The notes under the pieces were generated by a model. That model saw nothing but the letters and a program-made list of their open reading frames with translations. It was not told where the DNA came from and ran no database searches. From contig OZ244173.1 in NCBI GenBank assembly GCA_965216515.1, positions 2,108,001 to 2,172,000 of the forward strand: a stretch of DNA of 64,000 nt, read 5' to 3'. Within the stretch, counting starts at the first letter, position 1. Each line of letters starts with the position of its first letter. The DNA comes from CAXMRP01 sp965216515. GTDB taxonomy: Bacteria > Pseudomonadota > Alphaproteobacteria > Rhizobiales > Afifellaceae. Below are positions 1 to 11,014 of the stretch, piece after piece. The position numbers and the translations under genes are program-made.

Positions 1-2110
<2,110 letters not shown>

Positions 2111-2172
2111 ACGGCCGGCAATCCGGTTCACCGGCAGCGTTCCGGACCGGCAAGTCCGCTGATCAGCGGTTC

Positions 2173-2202
2173 TCACAAGCCGGTGAGCGCACGGGCTTGT
2201 GA
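2173..2202 (+). terminator. Hairpin downstream of acnA (terminator-like, no T tract)
   Basis: TCACAAGCC pairs perfectly with GGCTTGTGA around a 12-base loop, 63 bases after the acnA stop. There is no run of T after it, so it may be a weak or Rho-assisted terminator or an mRNA 3' stabiliser. Confidence 0.35.
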
Positions 2203-2239
2203 CTGGTGCTTGAACGGCGATCGCAGGTAGGTCGGGGCC

Positions 2240-2983
2240 ATGAACGCGATACGCATATTTGCAGCCGCGCTGGCGGCTCTGATCGTCACGCCGGGGCTGT
2301 CCGCCCTCGCGCCGGCGCTCGCCGGCCCGAAAGCCGTTGTGGAACTGTTCACCAGCCAGGGCTGTTCCTCCTGCCCGCCGGCCGATGCCTTTGCCGGCGA
2401 CCTGGTCAATCGGGACGATGTGATCACCCTGTCGCTGCCGGTCGACTATTGGGACTATCTCGGCTGGAAGGACACGCTCGCCCGTCACGAAAACACCGAG
2501 CGCCAGTACGAATATGCCAGAACGCGGGGCGACGGGCGCGTCTACACCCCCCAGATGATCGTCAATGGCAGCGATCATTTCGTCGGCAGCGCCCGCGCTT
2601 CCGTGGAGCGTGGCATCGCCAACGCCGAACTGCCGGTCCCCGTATCCCTCTCCGTCTCCGGCCGTGAGTTGGAAGTGCGGATCGGCGAATTTCCCTGGGA
2701 CACCAAGTTTCACACAACCGTCCGGCTGGTGAGCTACAATCGCTCCGCGACCGTCGAGATCGGCCGCGGCGAAAACGACGGCCGGACAATCACTTACTAC
2801 AATGTCGTCCGCGACATGCGCACCATCGGCATGTGGAAGGGCCGGCCGATGACTGTCACCCTGCCGCTCGATGACATCATGGTCGGTGACAGCGACGGCT
2901 GCGCCGTCCTCGTCCAGGCCGACAGCCCCAAGGGGCCTTCGACCATCGTCGGTGCCGCCAAGTGGGAGCGGGCGGGATCGTGA
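2240..2983 (+). CDS. DUF1223 family exported thioredoxin-like protein
   Basis: A 247-residue protein with a hydrophobic N-terminus ending near ALAGP, read as a signal peptide, followed by the family hallmark ELFTSQGCSSCPPAD. The CSSC motif resembles a thioredoxin active site and suggests a periplasmic redox or thiol role, but no reaction is established for DUF1223. Later family features are present (the SLPVDYWDYLGWKD segment and YTPQMIVNG). It follows acnA on the same strand after 129 bases and is convergent with tesA 30 bases away. The family call is firm; the function is unknown. Confidence 0.85.
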   Translation: MNAIRIFAAALAALIVTPGLSALAPALAGPKAVVELFTSQGCSSCPPADAFAGDLVNRDDVITLSLPVDYWDYLGWKDTLARHENTERQYEYARTRGDGRVYTPQMIVNGSDHFVGSARASVERGIANAELPVPVSLSVSGRELEVRIGEFPWDTKFHTTVRLVSYNRSATVEIGRGENDGRTITYYNVVRDMRTIGMWKGRPMTVTLPLDDIMVGDSDGCAVLVQADSPKGPSTIVGAAKWERAGS

Positions 2984-3013
2984 ATTCGGCCTGTTTGAGC
3001 GGGTTCGCGCCCG

Positions 3014-3658
3014 TTATCGTCCCTCGACCCGGCTGATCATCGCCTCCGCATAGGGCAGGATATTGCCGACGATCCGGCCGATCCCTTCAGCCGTCGGGTG
3101 GATGCCGTCCGCCTGGTTGAGCGCCGGCACGCCGGCCACGTCCTTGAGAAGGAAGGGATAGAACACCACCCCGTGACGCCCGCCCAGATCGCGGTAGATG
3201 GCATCGAACGCCGCCGCGTAGTCCGCACCCAGATTGCGCGGCGCCAGCATGCCGGCCAGAAGCACCCGCTTGCCATCCGCCGCAAGCCGGTCGACGATCT
3301 CGGTCAGCGCTTGTCGCGTCACCGCCGGGGCAATTCCGCGCAGCGCGTCGTTGGCGCCGAGCGCGACGATCACGCCATCCGCATCGCCCGGCACCGACCA
3401 GTCGAGTCTTGCCAGGCCGCCACTCGATGTGTCACCGGACACACCGGCATTGACCACCCGGACATCATACCCTTTCGCCTTCAGCGCCGCCTCAAGCTGT
3501 TCTGGGAGCGATTGCCCCGGCAGAAGGCCGTAGCCGGCCGTCAGACTGTCGCCGAGCGCCACCAGGACATAGGTGTCGCGCGCCGCCGCTGGCGCCGACC
3601 AGCCCGCGACAGCCACCGCCGCCGCGATCAGTGATCCCGTCAGGATTTTGACAGCCAT
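3014..3658 (-). CDS. tesA: SGNH-hydrolase: arylesterase / lysophospholipase / thioesterase I
   Basis: A 214-residue secreted esterase. An N-terminal signal peptide (about residues 1-26, ending AAARD) precedes block I of SGNH hydrolases, VALGDSLTAGYG, with the catalytic Ser. Block III is GANDALRG and block V DGIHPTAEG supplies the Asp and His. Length matches the E. coli TesA family. It is divergent from an ABC transporter of the YbbA/YbbP type, the usual genomic arrangement for tesA, and the start codons are 77 bases apart when the GTG start is used for the ABC gene. It probably acts on acyl thioesters, aryl esters or lysophospholipids in the periplasm; the true substrate cannot be read from sequence. 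Confidence 0.9.
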   Translation of the reverse strand: MAVKILTGSLIAAAVAVAGWSAPAAARDTYVLVALGDSLTAGYGLLPGQSLPEQLEAALKAKGYDVRVVNAGVSGDTSSGGLARLDWSVPGDADGVIVALGANDALRGIAPAVTRQALTEIVDRLAADGKRVLLAGMLAPRNLGADYAAAFDAIYRDLGGRHGVVFYPFLLKDVAGVPALNQADGIHPTAEGIGRIVGNILPYAEAMISRVEGR

Positions 3659-3735
3659 TCCCTTTGCCCCATATGCCTTGGGTCGGTCCGCACCAGCGTG
3701 CCCGATTTTCTATACCGGATATAGGGCGAATTTGC

Positions 3736-4434
3736 GTGGAAGAACCGGCGATTCGACTGGACAATGTCGATCTCACCCTGGGCACAGGCGCCTCCCGCGT
3801 CCATGTCCTGAGATCGGTAAGCCTGACCATAGACCGTGGTGACAGCGTCGGCCTTGTCGGCCCGTCGGGATCCGGCAAATCGACACTGTTGATGGTCATC
3901 GCCGGGCTGGAGCAGGTGGATTCCGGCGCTGTCGCCGTTGCCGGGCAGGATTTCACGGCCCTTGGCGAAGACGCGCTCGCCGCATTCCGCGGCACCAATA
4001 TAGGCTTCGTTTTCCAGGGATTTCACCTCATGCAGACCATGACGGCACTGGAAAACGTCGCCGTGCCGCTGGAACTTGCCGGCCGCGCCGACGCCTTCGC
4101 CCGCGCCACAGAAACCCTCCACAGGGTTGGTCTCGGCGACCGGCTGAGCCACTATCCGGCGCAACTCTCCGGCGGGGAGCAGCAGCGTGTCGCCATCGCC
4201 CGCGCCGTTTCCGTCGATCCGCAAATCCTGATCGCCGATGAGCCGACCGGCAATCTCGACGCCGCAACCGGCGGCGATATCGCCGATCTCCTGTTCCGGA
4301 CCGCCGCCGAACACGGCACCACCCTCCTGCTCGTCACCCACGACCGCAACCTCGCCGCCCGCTGCAACCGCACCGTGCGCATTGCCTCCGGCCAGATCGC
4401 GCAGGAGACGGCGGACAGGGCGGTGCCGGCGTGA
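3736..4434 (+). CDS. ybbA: ABC transporter ATP-binding protein, YbbA/LolD-like
   Basis: A 232-residue nucleotide-binding subunit. Visible motifs are Walker A GPSGSGKST, Q-loop in FVFQGFHLM, signature LSGGEQQRVAIARA, Walker B ILIADEPTGNLD and the H-loop Thr-His-Asp. I chose GTG 3736, which has an AGGG nine bases upstream and begins where family members begin. The in-frame ATG at 3664 would leave five bases to the divergent tesA start and add an unlikely 24-residue tail. The stop overlaps the GTG start of the permease, so the two are translationally coupled. YbbA-YbbP complexes are mechanotransmission-type ABC systems associated with the cell envelope; no substrate is established. Confidence 0.9.
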   Translation: MEEPAIRLDNVDLTLGTGASRVHVLRSVSLTIDRGDSVGLVGPSGSGKSTLLMVIAGLEQVDSGAVAVAGQDFTALGEDALAAFRGTNIGFVFQGFHLMQTMTALENVAVPLELAGRADAFARATETLHRVGLGDRLSHYPAQLSGGEQQRVAIARAVSVDPQILIADEPTGNLDAATGGDIADLLFRTAAEHGTTLLLVTHDRNLAARCNRTVRIASGQIAQETADRAVPA

Positions 4435-7022
4435 GCGCACTGCCGACGGCCGGTGCGGCCGCCGGCGGGACCGCCGGGATATTGGCCGGCCCGCGCCTGG
4501 TTGTCCGCATTGCGCTTCGCGAGTTGCGCGGCGGCCTGCGCGGATTCTATGTGTTTCTGGCCTGTATTGCGCTGGGGGTTGCCGCCATCGCCGGCGTCAA
4601 TTCCCTGGCCCGGGCGCTGACCGACGGCATTGCACTGGAAGGTCGTGCCATCCTTGGCGGCGATATTGCCTTTTCGTTGATCCACCGCGAGGCCGACGCG
4701 ACCGAACAGGCCTTTCTCGAGGCGGCAGGTGACCTATCGACCATCGCCACCATGCGCGCCATGGCCCGTCGAACCGACAGCGCCGGCCAGGCGCTCGTCG
4801 AGTTGAAGGCGATCGACGGCGCCTATCCGCTGGCCGGCACGCTGGTGCTTACAGGCGGCGGCGCACCGGCCGATGCCCTGCGCAAGACTGACGGCGTCCA
4901 CGGTGCTGTCGCCGCGCCGGAACTTCTCGACCGGCTGGGGATTGCGCGCGGCGACCGGTTGAACCTAGGCGCCATTGCGCTGGAAATCCGCGACACCATC
5001 GACGTCGAACCCGATCGCCTGTCCTCCGGCATCGGCTTCGGCCCGCGGCTGCTTCTGTCGGTCGAAGGGCTGCGCGAGACCGGGCTGGTGCGGCCCGGCA
5101 GCCTGATTACCTGGCATTACAGGGTTGCGCTCGCCGCGCCCGCCACCGTTGCGGCGCTTGCCCAAACCGCCCGGACCGAATTCCCCAAGGCCGGTTGGCG
5201 CATCCGCTCCAGCGACCGTGCCGCGCCGGGCCTGGAAACGGCCATTCGCCGCTTCGCCCAGTTTCTCACCCTGGTCGGCCTGACCGCGCTCACCGTCGGT
5301 GGCGTCGGGGTTGCCAATGCGGTCGGCAGCTTTGTCGATCTCAAACGGCCGGCCATCGCCACGCTCAAATGTCTCGGCGCGGGTCGGGCACTGGTTTTCC
5401 GCATCTATTTGTTCCAGATCATGCTGCTTGCCGCCCTCGGCATCGCCATCGGCGTGGTCGCCGGCACCGCCATACCGTTCATCTCCAGATACCTGCTCGC
5501 CGATCTGCTTCCTGTCGCCAGCGCCGGGCTGCTATTCCCCCGCGAACTGGCGGCGTCGGTGCTTTATGGCCTGCTGGTGGCGCTCGGCTTTTCCCTCGGT
5601 GCGCTCGGCCGGGTGCGCGATATTCCCGCCATCGCCCTCTTCGCCGACCGCGCCACGCCGTCTGCCCGCAAGGCCCGCGCCGGTTTTCGGCTGGTCCAGG
5701 CCGCCGCCCTCGCCGGCCTGTGCGTGCTTGCCGTCGCCATGGCCGAGGTCCGCGTGGTCGCCTTCTGGTTTCTGGTCGCCGTCGCCGGCGTCTTCATCGT
5801 CCTGCGCCTGGTCAGCACCCTCATCATCGCGCTTGCCCGCCGCACCGGCACCATCAGGGGCACCAGCCTGCGCATGGCGGTGCGCAACATTCACCGCCCC
5901 GGCGCCCTGACGAAAAGCGTTGTCCTCTCCCTCGGCCTCGGCCTCACCTTGCTGGTGACGCTCGCTCTCATCGACACCAACCTGCGCCGCCAATTGACCG
6001 GGACGATCGCCGCCGGCGCGCCGGACTTCTTTTTTGTCGATATCCAGGATTCCGAGGCGGCGGGCTTCGACACGTTGATCGGCGATCTCGCGCCCGCCGG
6101 CATTGTGGAGCGCGTGCCGATGCTGCGTGGCCGCATAGCCGCTGTCGATGGCGTCCCGGCCGCCGAATTTGCCGCTGGCGACGAGGGCCGATGGGCGTTG
6201 CGCGGCGACCGCGGCATCACCTATGCACAGCGCCAGCCGGACAACGCCAGTCTTGTCGCCGGCACCTGGTGGCCGGCCGACTATTCCGGCGAGCCGCTCG
6301 TCTCCATGGAAACAGAGGTTGCCAACGGCCTCGGCCTCCGGATCGGCGACACGATTACCGTCAATGTTCTCGGTCGCGAAATCACCGCCCGCATCGCCAA
6401 TATGCGGGCGCTGGAGTGGGAATCGCTGTCCATCAATTTTGTGATGATATTTTCTCCCAACACCTTTGCCGGCGCCCCGCATGCCCATCTGGCGACCCTG
6501 CGCCTCCATGGCGATCCGGCAGTGAGGGACACGCAGGCGCGGGAGGTTCTGGCTGCCGTCACCGCGGCCTATCCCGGCGTCACAAGCGTCCGGGTTTCCG
6601 ACGCCATCGATGCTGTCAACGCCGTGGTCGGCGATCTGGCGCTCGCCGTTCGGGCGGCCGCTTCGCTGGCCCTCATTGTCTCCACGCTCGTGCTTGCCGG
6701 CGCGCTCGCCGCCGGACACCGCCAACGCCGCCAGGATGCCATCATCCTCAAGACGCTCGGCGCCACCCGCACCCGCCTGCTTCAGGCCTTCGCGCTCGAA
6801 TACGGTCTGCTCGGCCTGGCGACGGGTCTGTTCGCCATCGCCACCGGCTCTGCCGCCGCCTGGTATGTCGTTTCGCAGCTCATGGAATTTCAGTTCACGC
6901 TTTTTCCCGCTGTCGCCGTTTCCGCCGCGGCCATTGCCCTGGTCGTCACCGTCGGTCTCGGTCTCGCCGGCACATGGCGGATTCTCTCGGCCAAAGCAGC
7001 GCCGTATCTGCGGAATCTGTAG
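4431..7022 (+). CDS. ybbP: FtsX-like ABC transporter permease, YbbP type
   Basis: An 863-residue inner-membrane protein that pairs with the ATPase just upstream (GTGA overlap). It has an N-terminal membrane segment (about 35-55), a large extracytoplasmic domain, a first FtsX-type four-helix core (about 275-400), a second domain and a second FtsX core near the C-terminus (about 740-860), with the family phrase DAIILKTLGATRTRLLQAFALEYGLLG broken by helices. This double-FtsX layout and length fit E. coli YbbP. It probably acts on periplasmic or membrane targets together with TesA, but that is inference from gene order. Confidence 0.88.
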   Translation: MSALPTAGAAAGGTAGILAGPRLVVRIALRELRGGLRGFYVFLACIALGVAAIAGVNSLARALTDGIALEGRAILGGDIAFSLIHREADATEQAFLEAAGDLSTIATMRAMARRTDSAGQALVELKAIDGAYPLAGTLVLTGGGAPADALRKTDGVHGAVAAPELLDRLGIARGDRLNLGAIALEIRDTIDVEPDRLSSGIGFGPRLLLSVEGLRETGLVRPGSLITWHYRVALAAPATVAALAQTARTEFPKAGWRIRSSDRAAPGLETAIRRFAQFLTLVGLTALTVGGVGVANAVGSFVDLKRPAIATLKCLGAGRALVFRIYLFQIMLLAALGIAIGVVAGTAIPFISRYLLADLLPVASAGLLFPRELAASVLYGLLVALGFSLGALGRVRDIPAIALFADRATPSARKARAGFRLVQAAALAGLCVLAVAMAEVRVVAFWFLVAVAGVFIVLRLVSTLIIALARRTGTIRGTSLRMAVRNIHRPGALTKSVVLSLGLGLTLLVTLALIDTNLRRQLTGTIAAGAPDFFFVDIQDSEAAGFDTLIGDLAPAGIVERVPMLRGRIAAVDGVPAAEFAAGDEGRWALRGDRGITYAQRQPDNASLVAGTWWPADYSGEPLVSMETEVANGLGLRIGDTITVNVLGREITARIANMRALEWESLSINFVMIFSPNTFAGAPHAHLATLRLHGDPAVRDTQAREVLAAVTAAYPGVTSVRVSDAIDAVNAVVGDLALAVRAAASLALIVSTLVLAGALAAGHRQRRQDAIILKTLGATRTRLLQAFALEYGLLGLATGLFAIATGSAAAWYVVSQLMEFQFTLFPAVAVSAAAIALVVTVGLGLAGTWRILSAKAAPYLRNL

Positions 7023-7162
7023 GAATCGGCGGTCGCGCCCTGTTGTAATCATATTCGCAAATTGGCACGCGAAAGCCCTTGTTTCGCCGCCTTCCAGTCG
7101 CCATATTGCATCGCGAATGCGCTGCTTTGCCGCAGCGCGAGGATATTTTGAGGAGTCCACCG

Positions 7163-7894
7163 ATGGTTCAACCCAATTTGCAGAATGCGACAGCCACCCG
7201 GACCGGTGCGCGCGAAGGCATCGACGAAGGCCTGCGCGCGTTTATGCTGGGTGTCTACAACAACATGGCCATCGGCCTTGTTGTCACGGCCATCGCTGCC
7301 CTCGGCACCAACGCACTGGCGACATCAAATCCGGCTGTTGCCCAGGCTCTTTATGGCAGCCCGCTCAAATGGCTGATCATGTTTGCGCCGCTGGGCTTCG
7401 TGTTTGCCCTGTCCATGGGCGTCCAACGGATGCAGCCCGCCACGGCGCGCCTTGTCTTCTTCGCTTTTGCAGCCGTCATGGGCATCTCGATCTCGTGGAT
7501 TTTCCTGGTCTTTACAGGTGCCAGCATCACCCGGACCTTCTTTATCACCGCCGCCGCCTTCGCCGGGCTGAGCCTCTACGGTTACACGACCAAACGCGAC
7601 CTGACAGCCATGGGCTCGTTCCTGATCATGGGTCTGATCGGTATTATCATCGCCTCGATCGTGAACCTGTTCCTGGCGTCTTCGGCGCTGCAATTCGCGG
7701 TCTCGGTGCTTGGCGTGCTGATTTTCGCCGGTCTCACCGCCTATGACACCCAGCGTTTGAAATACATGTACGATACGGTCGCCGGCGACGCCACGGCTGC
7801 CGGTCGGGCGTCGATCCTGGGCGCATTGTCGCTCTATCTCGACTTCATCAACCTGTTCATGTTCCTGCTGCAGTTCCTCGGCAACCGCGAATAA
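7163..7894 (+). CDS. Bax inhibitor-1 / YccA family membrane protein
   Basis: A 243-residue protein with about seven hydrophobic segments and the family C-terminus (AYDTQRLKYMY, then ALSLYLDFINLFMFLLQFLG). ATG 7163 has a clear GAGGAG eight bases upstream and is preferred to the TTG at 7079. BI-1 proteins such as YbhL and BsYetJ are pH-sensitive calcium-leak channels or interact with FtsH; which applies here is unknown. It is followed by a GC-rich terminator-like hairpin, so it is probably a monocistronic unit. Confidence 0.9.
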   Translation: MVQPNLQNATATRTGAREGIDEGLRAFMLGVYNNMAIGLVVTAIAALGTNALATSNPAVAQALYGSPLKWLIMFAPLGFVFALSMGVQRMQPATARLVFFAFAAVMGISISWIFLVFTGASITRTFFITAAAFAGLSLYGYTTKRDLTAMGSFLIMGLIGIIIASIVNLFLASSALQFAVSVLGVLIFAGLTAYDTQRLKYMYDTVAGDATAAGRASILGALSLYLDFINLFMFLLQFLGNRE

Positions 7895-7926
7895 GGACAT
7901 TGGAACGGCCAGACGATCATCCCCGG

Positions 7927-7950
7927 CGCCGCCCCCCGAACGGGGCGGCG
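7927..7950 (+). terminator. Terminator-like hairpin after the BI-1 gene
   Basis: A perfect 9-bp stem, CGCCGCCCC with GGGGCGGCG, around a 6-base loop lies 33 bases after the BI-1 stop and is followed by TCTTGCCGTTT. The trailing tract is only partly T-rich. Confidence 0.55.
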
Positions 7951-7994
7951 TCTTGCCGTTTGCTGCCGCCTGCGGCCACCGCCGATTTGAAGCC

Positions 7995-8561
7995 ATGACC
8001 GGAAGCGACGCCGTCGCCCGGCCTGCCATTCGTGATTTCGCCGCCGCTGATATCCCGGCGATTGCCGGGATTTACGCCGATGCCGTTCTCAACGGCACCG
8101 CCAGCTACGAATTGGAGCCTCCCGGCGAAGACGAGATGGCCCGACGTTTTTCGGCGCTCGCCCGGGCCGGTTTCCCGATCCTTGTCGCCACGATCACCGG
8201 CCGTGTCGTTGGTTATGCCTATGCCGGCCCCTACCGCACGCGCCCGGCCTACCGCTACATGGTGGAGGATTCCATCTATATCGATCCGGCCTTTCAGGGC
8301 CATGGCGTCGGCGATGCCCTGCTCACCCGCCTGCTTGTCGAATGTGAAACGCGCGGCTACCGCCAGGTCATCGCCGTTATCGGCGACGGCACCAACCACC
8401 GCGCCTCCATCCGCATCCATGAAAAGCACGGTTTCCGGCATGTCGGACTGCTGACGGCGACCGGTTTCAAGCATGGCCGCTGGCTCGATACCGCACTCAT
8501 GCAGCGGCCGCTGAACGGCGGCGCGCAGACGCTGCCGGAAGACGGATCGCCCGCGCCTTAG
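7995..8561 (+). CDS. GNAT N-acetyltransferase, phosphinothricin-acetyltransferase-like
   Basis: A 188-residue GNAT protein. It has the PAT/Bar-type opening (IRDFAAADIPAIAGIYADAV, then a TASYE segment), the SIYIDPAFQGHGVG acetyl-CoA loop and the C-terminal NHRASIRIHEKHGF helix. Family members acetylate phosphinothricin, methionine sulfoximine or related amino acids, and many chromosomal homologues have unknown natural substrates. ATG 7995 is chosen because it precedes the conserved domain by about ten residues; the earlier codon at 7953 lies next to the terminator hairpin. Nothing nearby suggests a pathway. Confidence 0.85.
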   Translation: MTGSDAVARPAIRDFAAADIPAIAGIYADAVLNGTASYELEPPGEDEMARRFSALARAGFPILVATITGRVVGYAYAGPYRTRPAYRYMVEDSIYIDPAFQGHGVGDALLTRLLVECETRGYRQVIAVIGDGTNHRASIRIHEKHGFRHVGLLTATGFKHGRWLDTALMQRPLNGGAQTLPEDGSPAP

Positions 8562-8650
8562 GGATCACCTGCGTGAACCGTGGCGCGTGCGCAAAGGGCG
8601 GTTGCCCGCGCCGGAGGCGGTCATCGGCTTCGCCGCCGCAGGTCGGTCCG

Positions 8651-9064
8651 TCAGCCGCGCACCAGTGTCAGCTTCGGTCGGTCGATCACCTTCAGCACCT
8701 GCCCAAGATCGTGCCCGCGCCGCAGAATGGCGCCGGAAGCCGCCACCACCCGGAAGAGCCCCTGCCGGCGGGCAAGGGCGGGCACCTTTTCCACCCGGCA
8801 AACGGGAAATTCGCTGGCCCGCCGATAGATGGAGAACACCGCCCGGTCCTCAAGGAGATCGATGGCATAATCCCGCCACTCGCCCTCCACCACCTTGCGG
8901 CCATAGACTTTCAGGATCTGGCCCATCTCGTGACGGTTGAAGGCAACGAATTGCGGGGCCGATTTGCCGCGGGTTGCGCTGCGAAAACGCAACCCGCCAC
9001 AGGATATGTCCTCGGTTTCGCTCAATGGCGCCTCCCTTGGCCCTGATTTAACGGCAAAAGGCAT
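8651..9064 (-). CDS. DUF2794 domain-containing protein
   Basis: A 137-residue cytoplasmic protein carrying the conserved DUF2794 core: FNRHEMGQILKVYGRKV, GEWRDYAID, AVFSIYRRASEFPVCRVEK and RRGHDLGQVLKVI. I take ATG 9064 because the residues encoded further upstream are Arg/Pro/Cys-rich and unlike the family. DUF2794 is found almost only in Alphaproteobacteria and has no known function. It stands alone, convergent with the GNAT gene. Confidence 0.85.
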   Translation of the reverse strand: MPFAVKSGPREAPLSETEDISCGGLRFRSATRGKSAPQFVAFNRHEMGQILKVYGRKVVEGEWRDYAIDLLEDRAVFSIYRRASEFPVCRVEKVPALARRQGLFRVVAASGAILRRGHDLGQVLKVIDRPKLTLVRG

Positions 9065-9189
9065 GGTCGGCGCAAGGGCTGGCCCGCAGTCCGGCGCGGG
9101 ATGCACCCGGGCACGGTACCCGCGGCGCCTGCAACCTGCGATATTCCTCTTTTCCGCCACACTACCGCCCAGCATTGGCCAAATCACGC

Positions 9190-9376
9190 GGTCAGATTAC
9201 CTTTGTTGCCTCGAGGCCCGGCAGCGTGGCAGGTTCGGTATCAGCCCCCCAGCCCCCCGAATCTGATCTTTGGCGGGCAATTCGATCCCCGGACAATGAT
9301 CCGAGAGGTTCAGTCCAGAGGTTTCCCTAGAGGTATCCCGGGCCGGTCATCGCGTATTGGATGGCCGGCCCTTTTT
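9190..9376 (+). ncRNA. Candidate small RNA ending at an orphan terminator
   Basis: The 438-base gap between DUF2794 (minus strand) and thpR holds no convincing ORF, yet a strong plus-strand terminator sits at 9340-9376 with no plus-strand gene ahead of it. Upstream, GGTTCGG (9232-9238) can pair with CCGAATC (9257-9263), exposing a C-rich loop with two AGCCCC blocks, the kind of loop used by sRNAs that target G-rich Shine-Dalgarno regions. The 5' end is unknown and the start given is a guess. I could not match it to SRP RNA, 6S, tmRNA or RNase P RNA. Confidence 0.3.
9340..9376 (+). terminator. Strong Rho-independent terminator without an upstream plus-strand gene
   Basis: GGGCCGGTCAT (9340-9350) pairs over 11 positions (one G-U) with ATGGCCGGCCC (9361-9371) around a 10-base loop and is followed by TTTTT. 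The T tract is only on the plus-strand side. Confidence 0.75.
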
Positions 9377-9502
9377 GTTTCGGATCGGCCGTCAGTCCGG
9401 CCGGCCGCCACCCGTTTATCCGGCGGTCTCCATGGCCTTTCCCGTGGGCGCCGGCAATCCTATATTCGCCGTGTTGGTTCAGGTTGATTCGGGAGGCTGC
9501 GC

Positions 9503-10039
9503 ATGCCGAGATTGTTCGTCGCGCTGGAGCTTCCCGCCGACATTGTCTTCTCCCTGGCGAGCCTGCGCGGCGGCCTGTCCGGTGCCCGCTGGATCGACGG
9601 CGAAAACTACCATATCACCTTGCGTTTCATCGGCGATGTCGACGAGCATGTGGCCGCCGAAGTGGCCAGCCAGTTGCGCCAGATCCGCCGCCGCGAACTG
9701 TCGTTGGCGCTGAGCGGACTCGGTGCCTTCGGCAACCGCAAGCCCCACGCCGTATGGGCCGGCGTCGCACTTACGCCGGCCCTGAGCGAGCTTCATGCCG
9801 ATCTTGAACGCCGCATGCAGCGCATTGGCCTGACGCCGGAGCGCCGCAAGTTCACCCCTCATGTAACCCTCGCCCGCCTGCGCGGCGCGCCACCGGCCGA
9901 TGTCGCCGCCTATCTGGCCCTGCGCGGCGGTTTCCGCACCGCGCCCTTCCCGGTCGGCCGTTTCGTGCTGCTGTCTTCACGGGCCTCGCGCGGCGGCGGT
10001 CCCTATGTGGTCGAAGACGCCTATCCCCTGGCCGCATGA
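9503..10039 (+). CDS. thpR: RNA 2',3'-cyclic phosphodiesterase
   Basis: A 178-residue 2H-phosphoesterase. The two HxTx motifs are present, HITL near residue 36 and HVTL near residue 123, and the N-terminus MPRLFVALELPADI is typical of LigT/ThpR. It hydrolyses 2',3'-cyclic phosphate RNA ends and can ligate tRNA halves in vitro. The start has a GGGAGG ten bases upstream. Length is normal. The next gene follows after 33 bases on the same strand, so they may be co-transcribed. Confidence 0.9.
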   Translation: MPRLFVALELPADIVFSLASLRGGLSGARWIDGENYHITLRFIGDVDEHVAAEVASQLRQIRRRELSLALSGLGAFGNRKPHAVWAGVALTPALSELHADLERRMQRIGLTPERRKFTPHVTLARLRGAPPADVAAYLALRGGFRTAPFPVGRFVLLSSRASRGGGPYVVEDAYPLAA

Positions 10040-10072
10040 GCGGTGCCAGCGCATTCCGGGAAGGAAACGGCC

Positions 10073-10999
10073 ATGGCCTTGCCGTTTGAGCGGGTCGCCA
10101 TCGTCGGCGCCACCGGACCGACCGGCCGCACCCTGTGCGCCGAGCTGGCCGGACGGGGGTTTCCGCTCCGCGTGATCGGTCGGCGGCCGGAGGTCCTGGC
10201 GAACCTGTTTGCCGACGATGTCATCGAGAAACGCGCCGGCGATGCCATGGACGCCGCCGCGATCGCCGGCGCCGTGGAAGGTTGCGACCTCGTGGTCGAC
10301 TGTATCGGCCTGCCGCCCGACCGGATGGCCGACCATGTCGCCACGGCCCGCAACATCGCCGCCGCCGACGCCGCCGGCGCCCGCATTCTCCAGGTTTCAA
10401 GCTACTGGTGCTACATGCCGCTGACCGGTGTTCCGGTCTCGGAAACCCATCCCCGCAGCGGCGGCCCGCCCTGGGCGCGCATCCGGCGCCAGACCGAAGA
10501 CATCCTGCGACAGGCCGGCGCCGCCATCGTCCATCTGCCCGACTTCTTCGGGCCCGGCGTGCACACCAGCACCCTGCAGGGCGCCATCCGCGAGGCGGTC
10601 GCCGGCAAGCCGATGAACTGGATCGGCGGCGGCGTGAAGCGGGACTTTGTCTTTGTCCCCGACGCCATGGCCGTGGCCGCCGACCTGTGCGTCCACCATG
10701 CCGCCTATGGCGAAGACTGGGTTGTGCCGGGCTCCGGTCCGGTGTCCGGCGACGATATCGCCGGAATGTTGTCGGAAATCCTCGGCCACCCGGTGCGGGT
10801 GCGGGCCGCTTCGCCGCTCCTTCTGCGCATTGTCAGCGTGTTCAATGCCCGGTTGCGCGCCTTCCTGCCGATGGTGCCGGACTATCAACAACCGCTCGCT
10901 TTCAACGGCGACAAGCTGGCAGCCTTGCTCGGCCCACCCCGTCGCACACCGTGGCGCGATGCGCTGGCCGCCACCGTTGCCGCGATCCGGGCGGAATAG
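10073..10999 (+). CDS. NAD(P)-binding atypical SDR / NmrA-like protein
   Basis: A 308-residue Rossmann-fold protein with the nucleotide-binding motif VAIVGATGPTGRTL at its N-terminus and the NmrA/atypical SDR pattern of strand-helix repeats; it lacks a clear YxxxK active site. ATG 10073 has an AAGGAA six bases upstream and starts right before the Rossmann strand. The earlier GTG at 10043 would add ten poorly matching residues. It may act as a sugar-nucleotide epimerase-like enzyme or a redox sensor; no pathway can be inferred. It is convergent with imuB, 15 bases away. Confidence 0.75.
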   Translation: MALPFERVAIVGATGPTGRTLCAELAGRGFPLRVIGRRPEVLANLFADDVIEKRAGDAMDAAAIAGAVEGCDLVVDCIGLPPDRMADHVATARNIAAADAAGARILQVSSYWCYMPLTGVPVSETHPRSGGPPWARIRRQTEDILRQAGAAIVHLPDFFGPGVHTSTLQGAIREAVAGKPMNWIGGGVKRDFVFVPDAMAVAADLCVHHAAYGEDWVVPGSGPVSGDDIAGMLSEILGHPVRVRAASPLLLRIVSVFNARLRAFLPMVPDYQQPLAFNGDKLAALLGPPRRTPWRDALAATVAAIRAE

Positions 11000-11014
11000 G
11001 CGATACCGCCGGGA

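Noticed and set aside
9187..9380. SRP RNA, 6S RNA, tmRNA or RNase P RNA in the gap before thpR
   Set aside because: The conserved SRP apical loop (GGTCAGGTCCGGAAGG), the tmRNA tag-peptide frame and the RNase P core were not seen. Only the unnamed sRNA hypothesis was kept.
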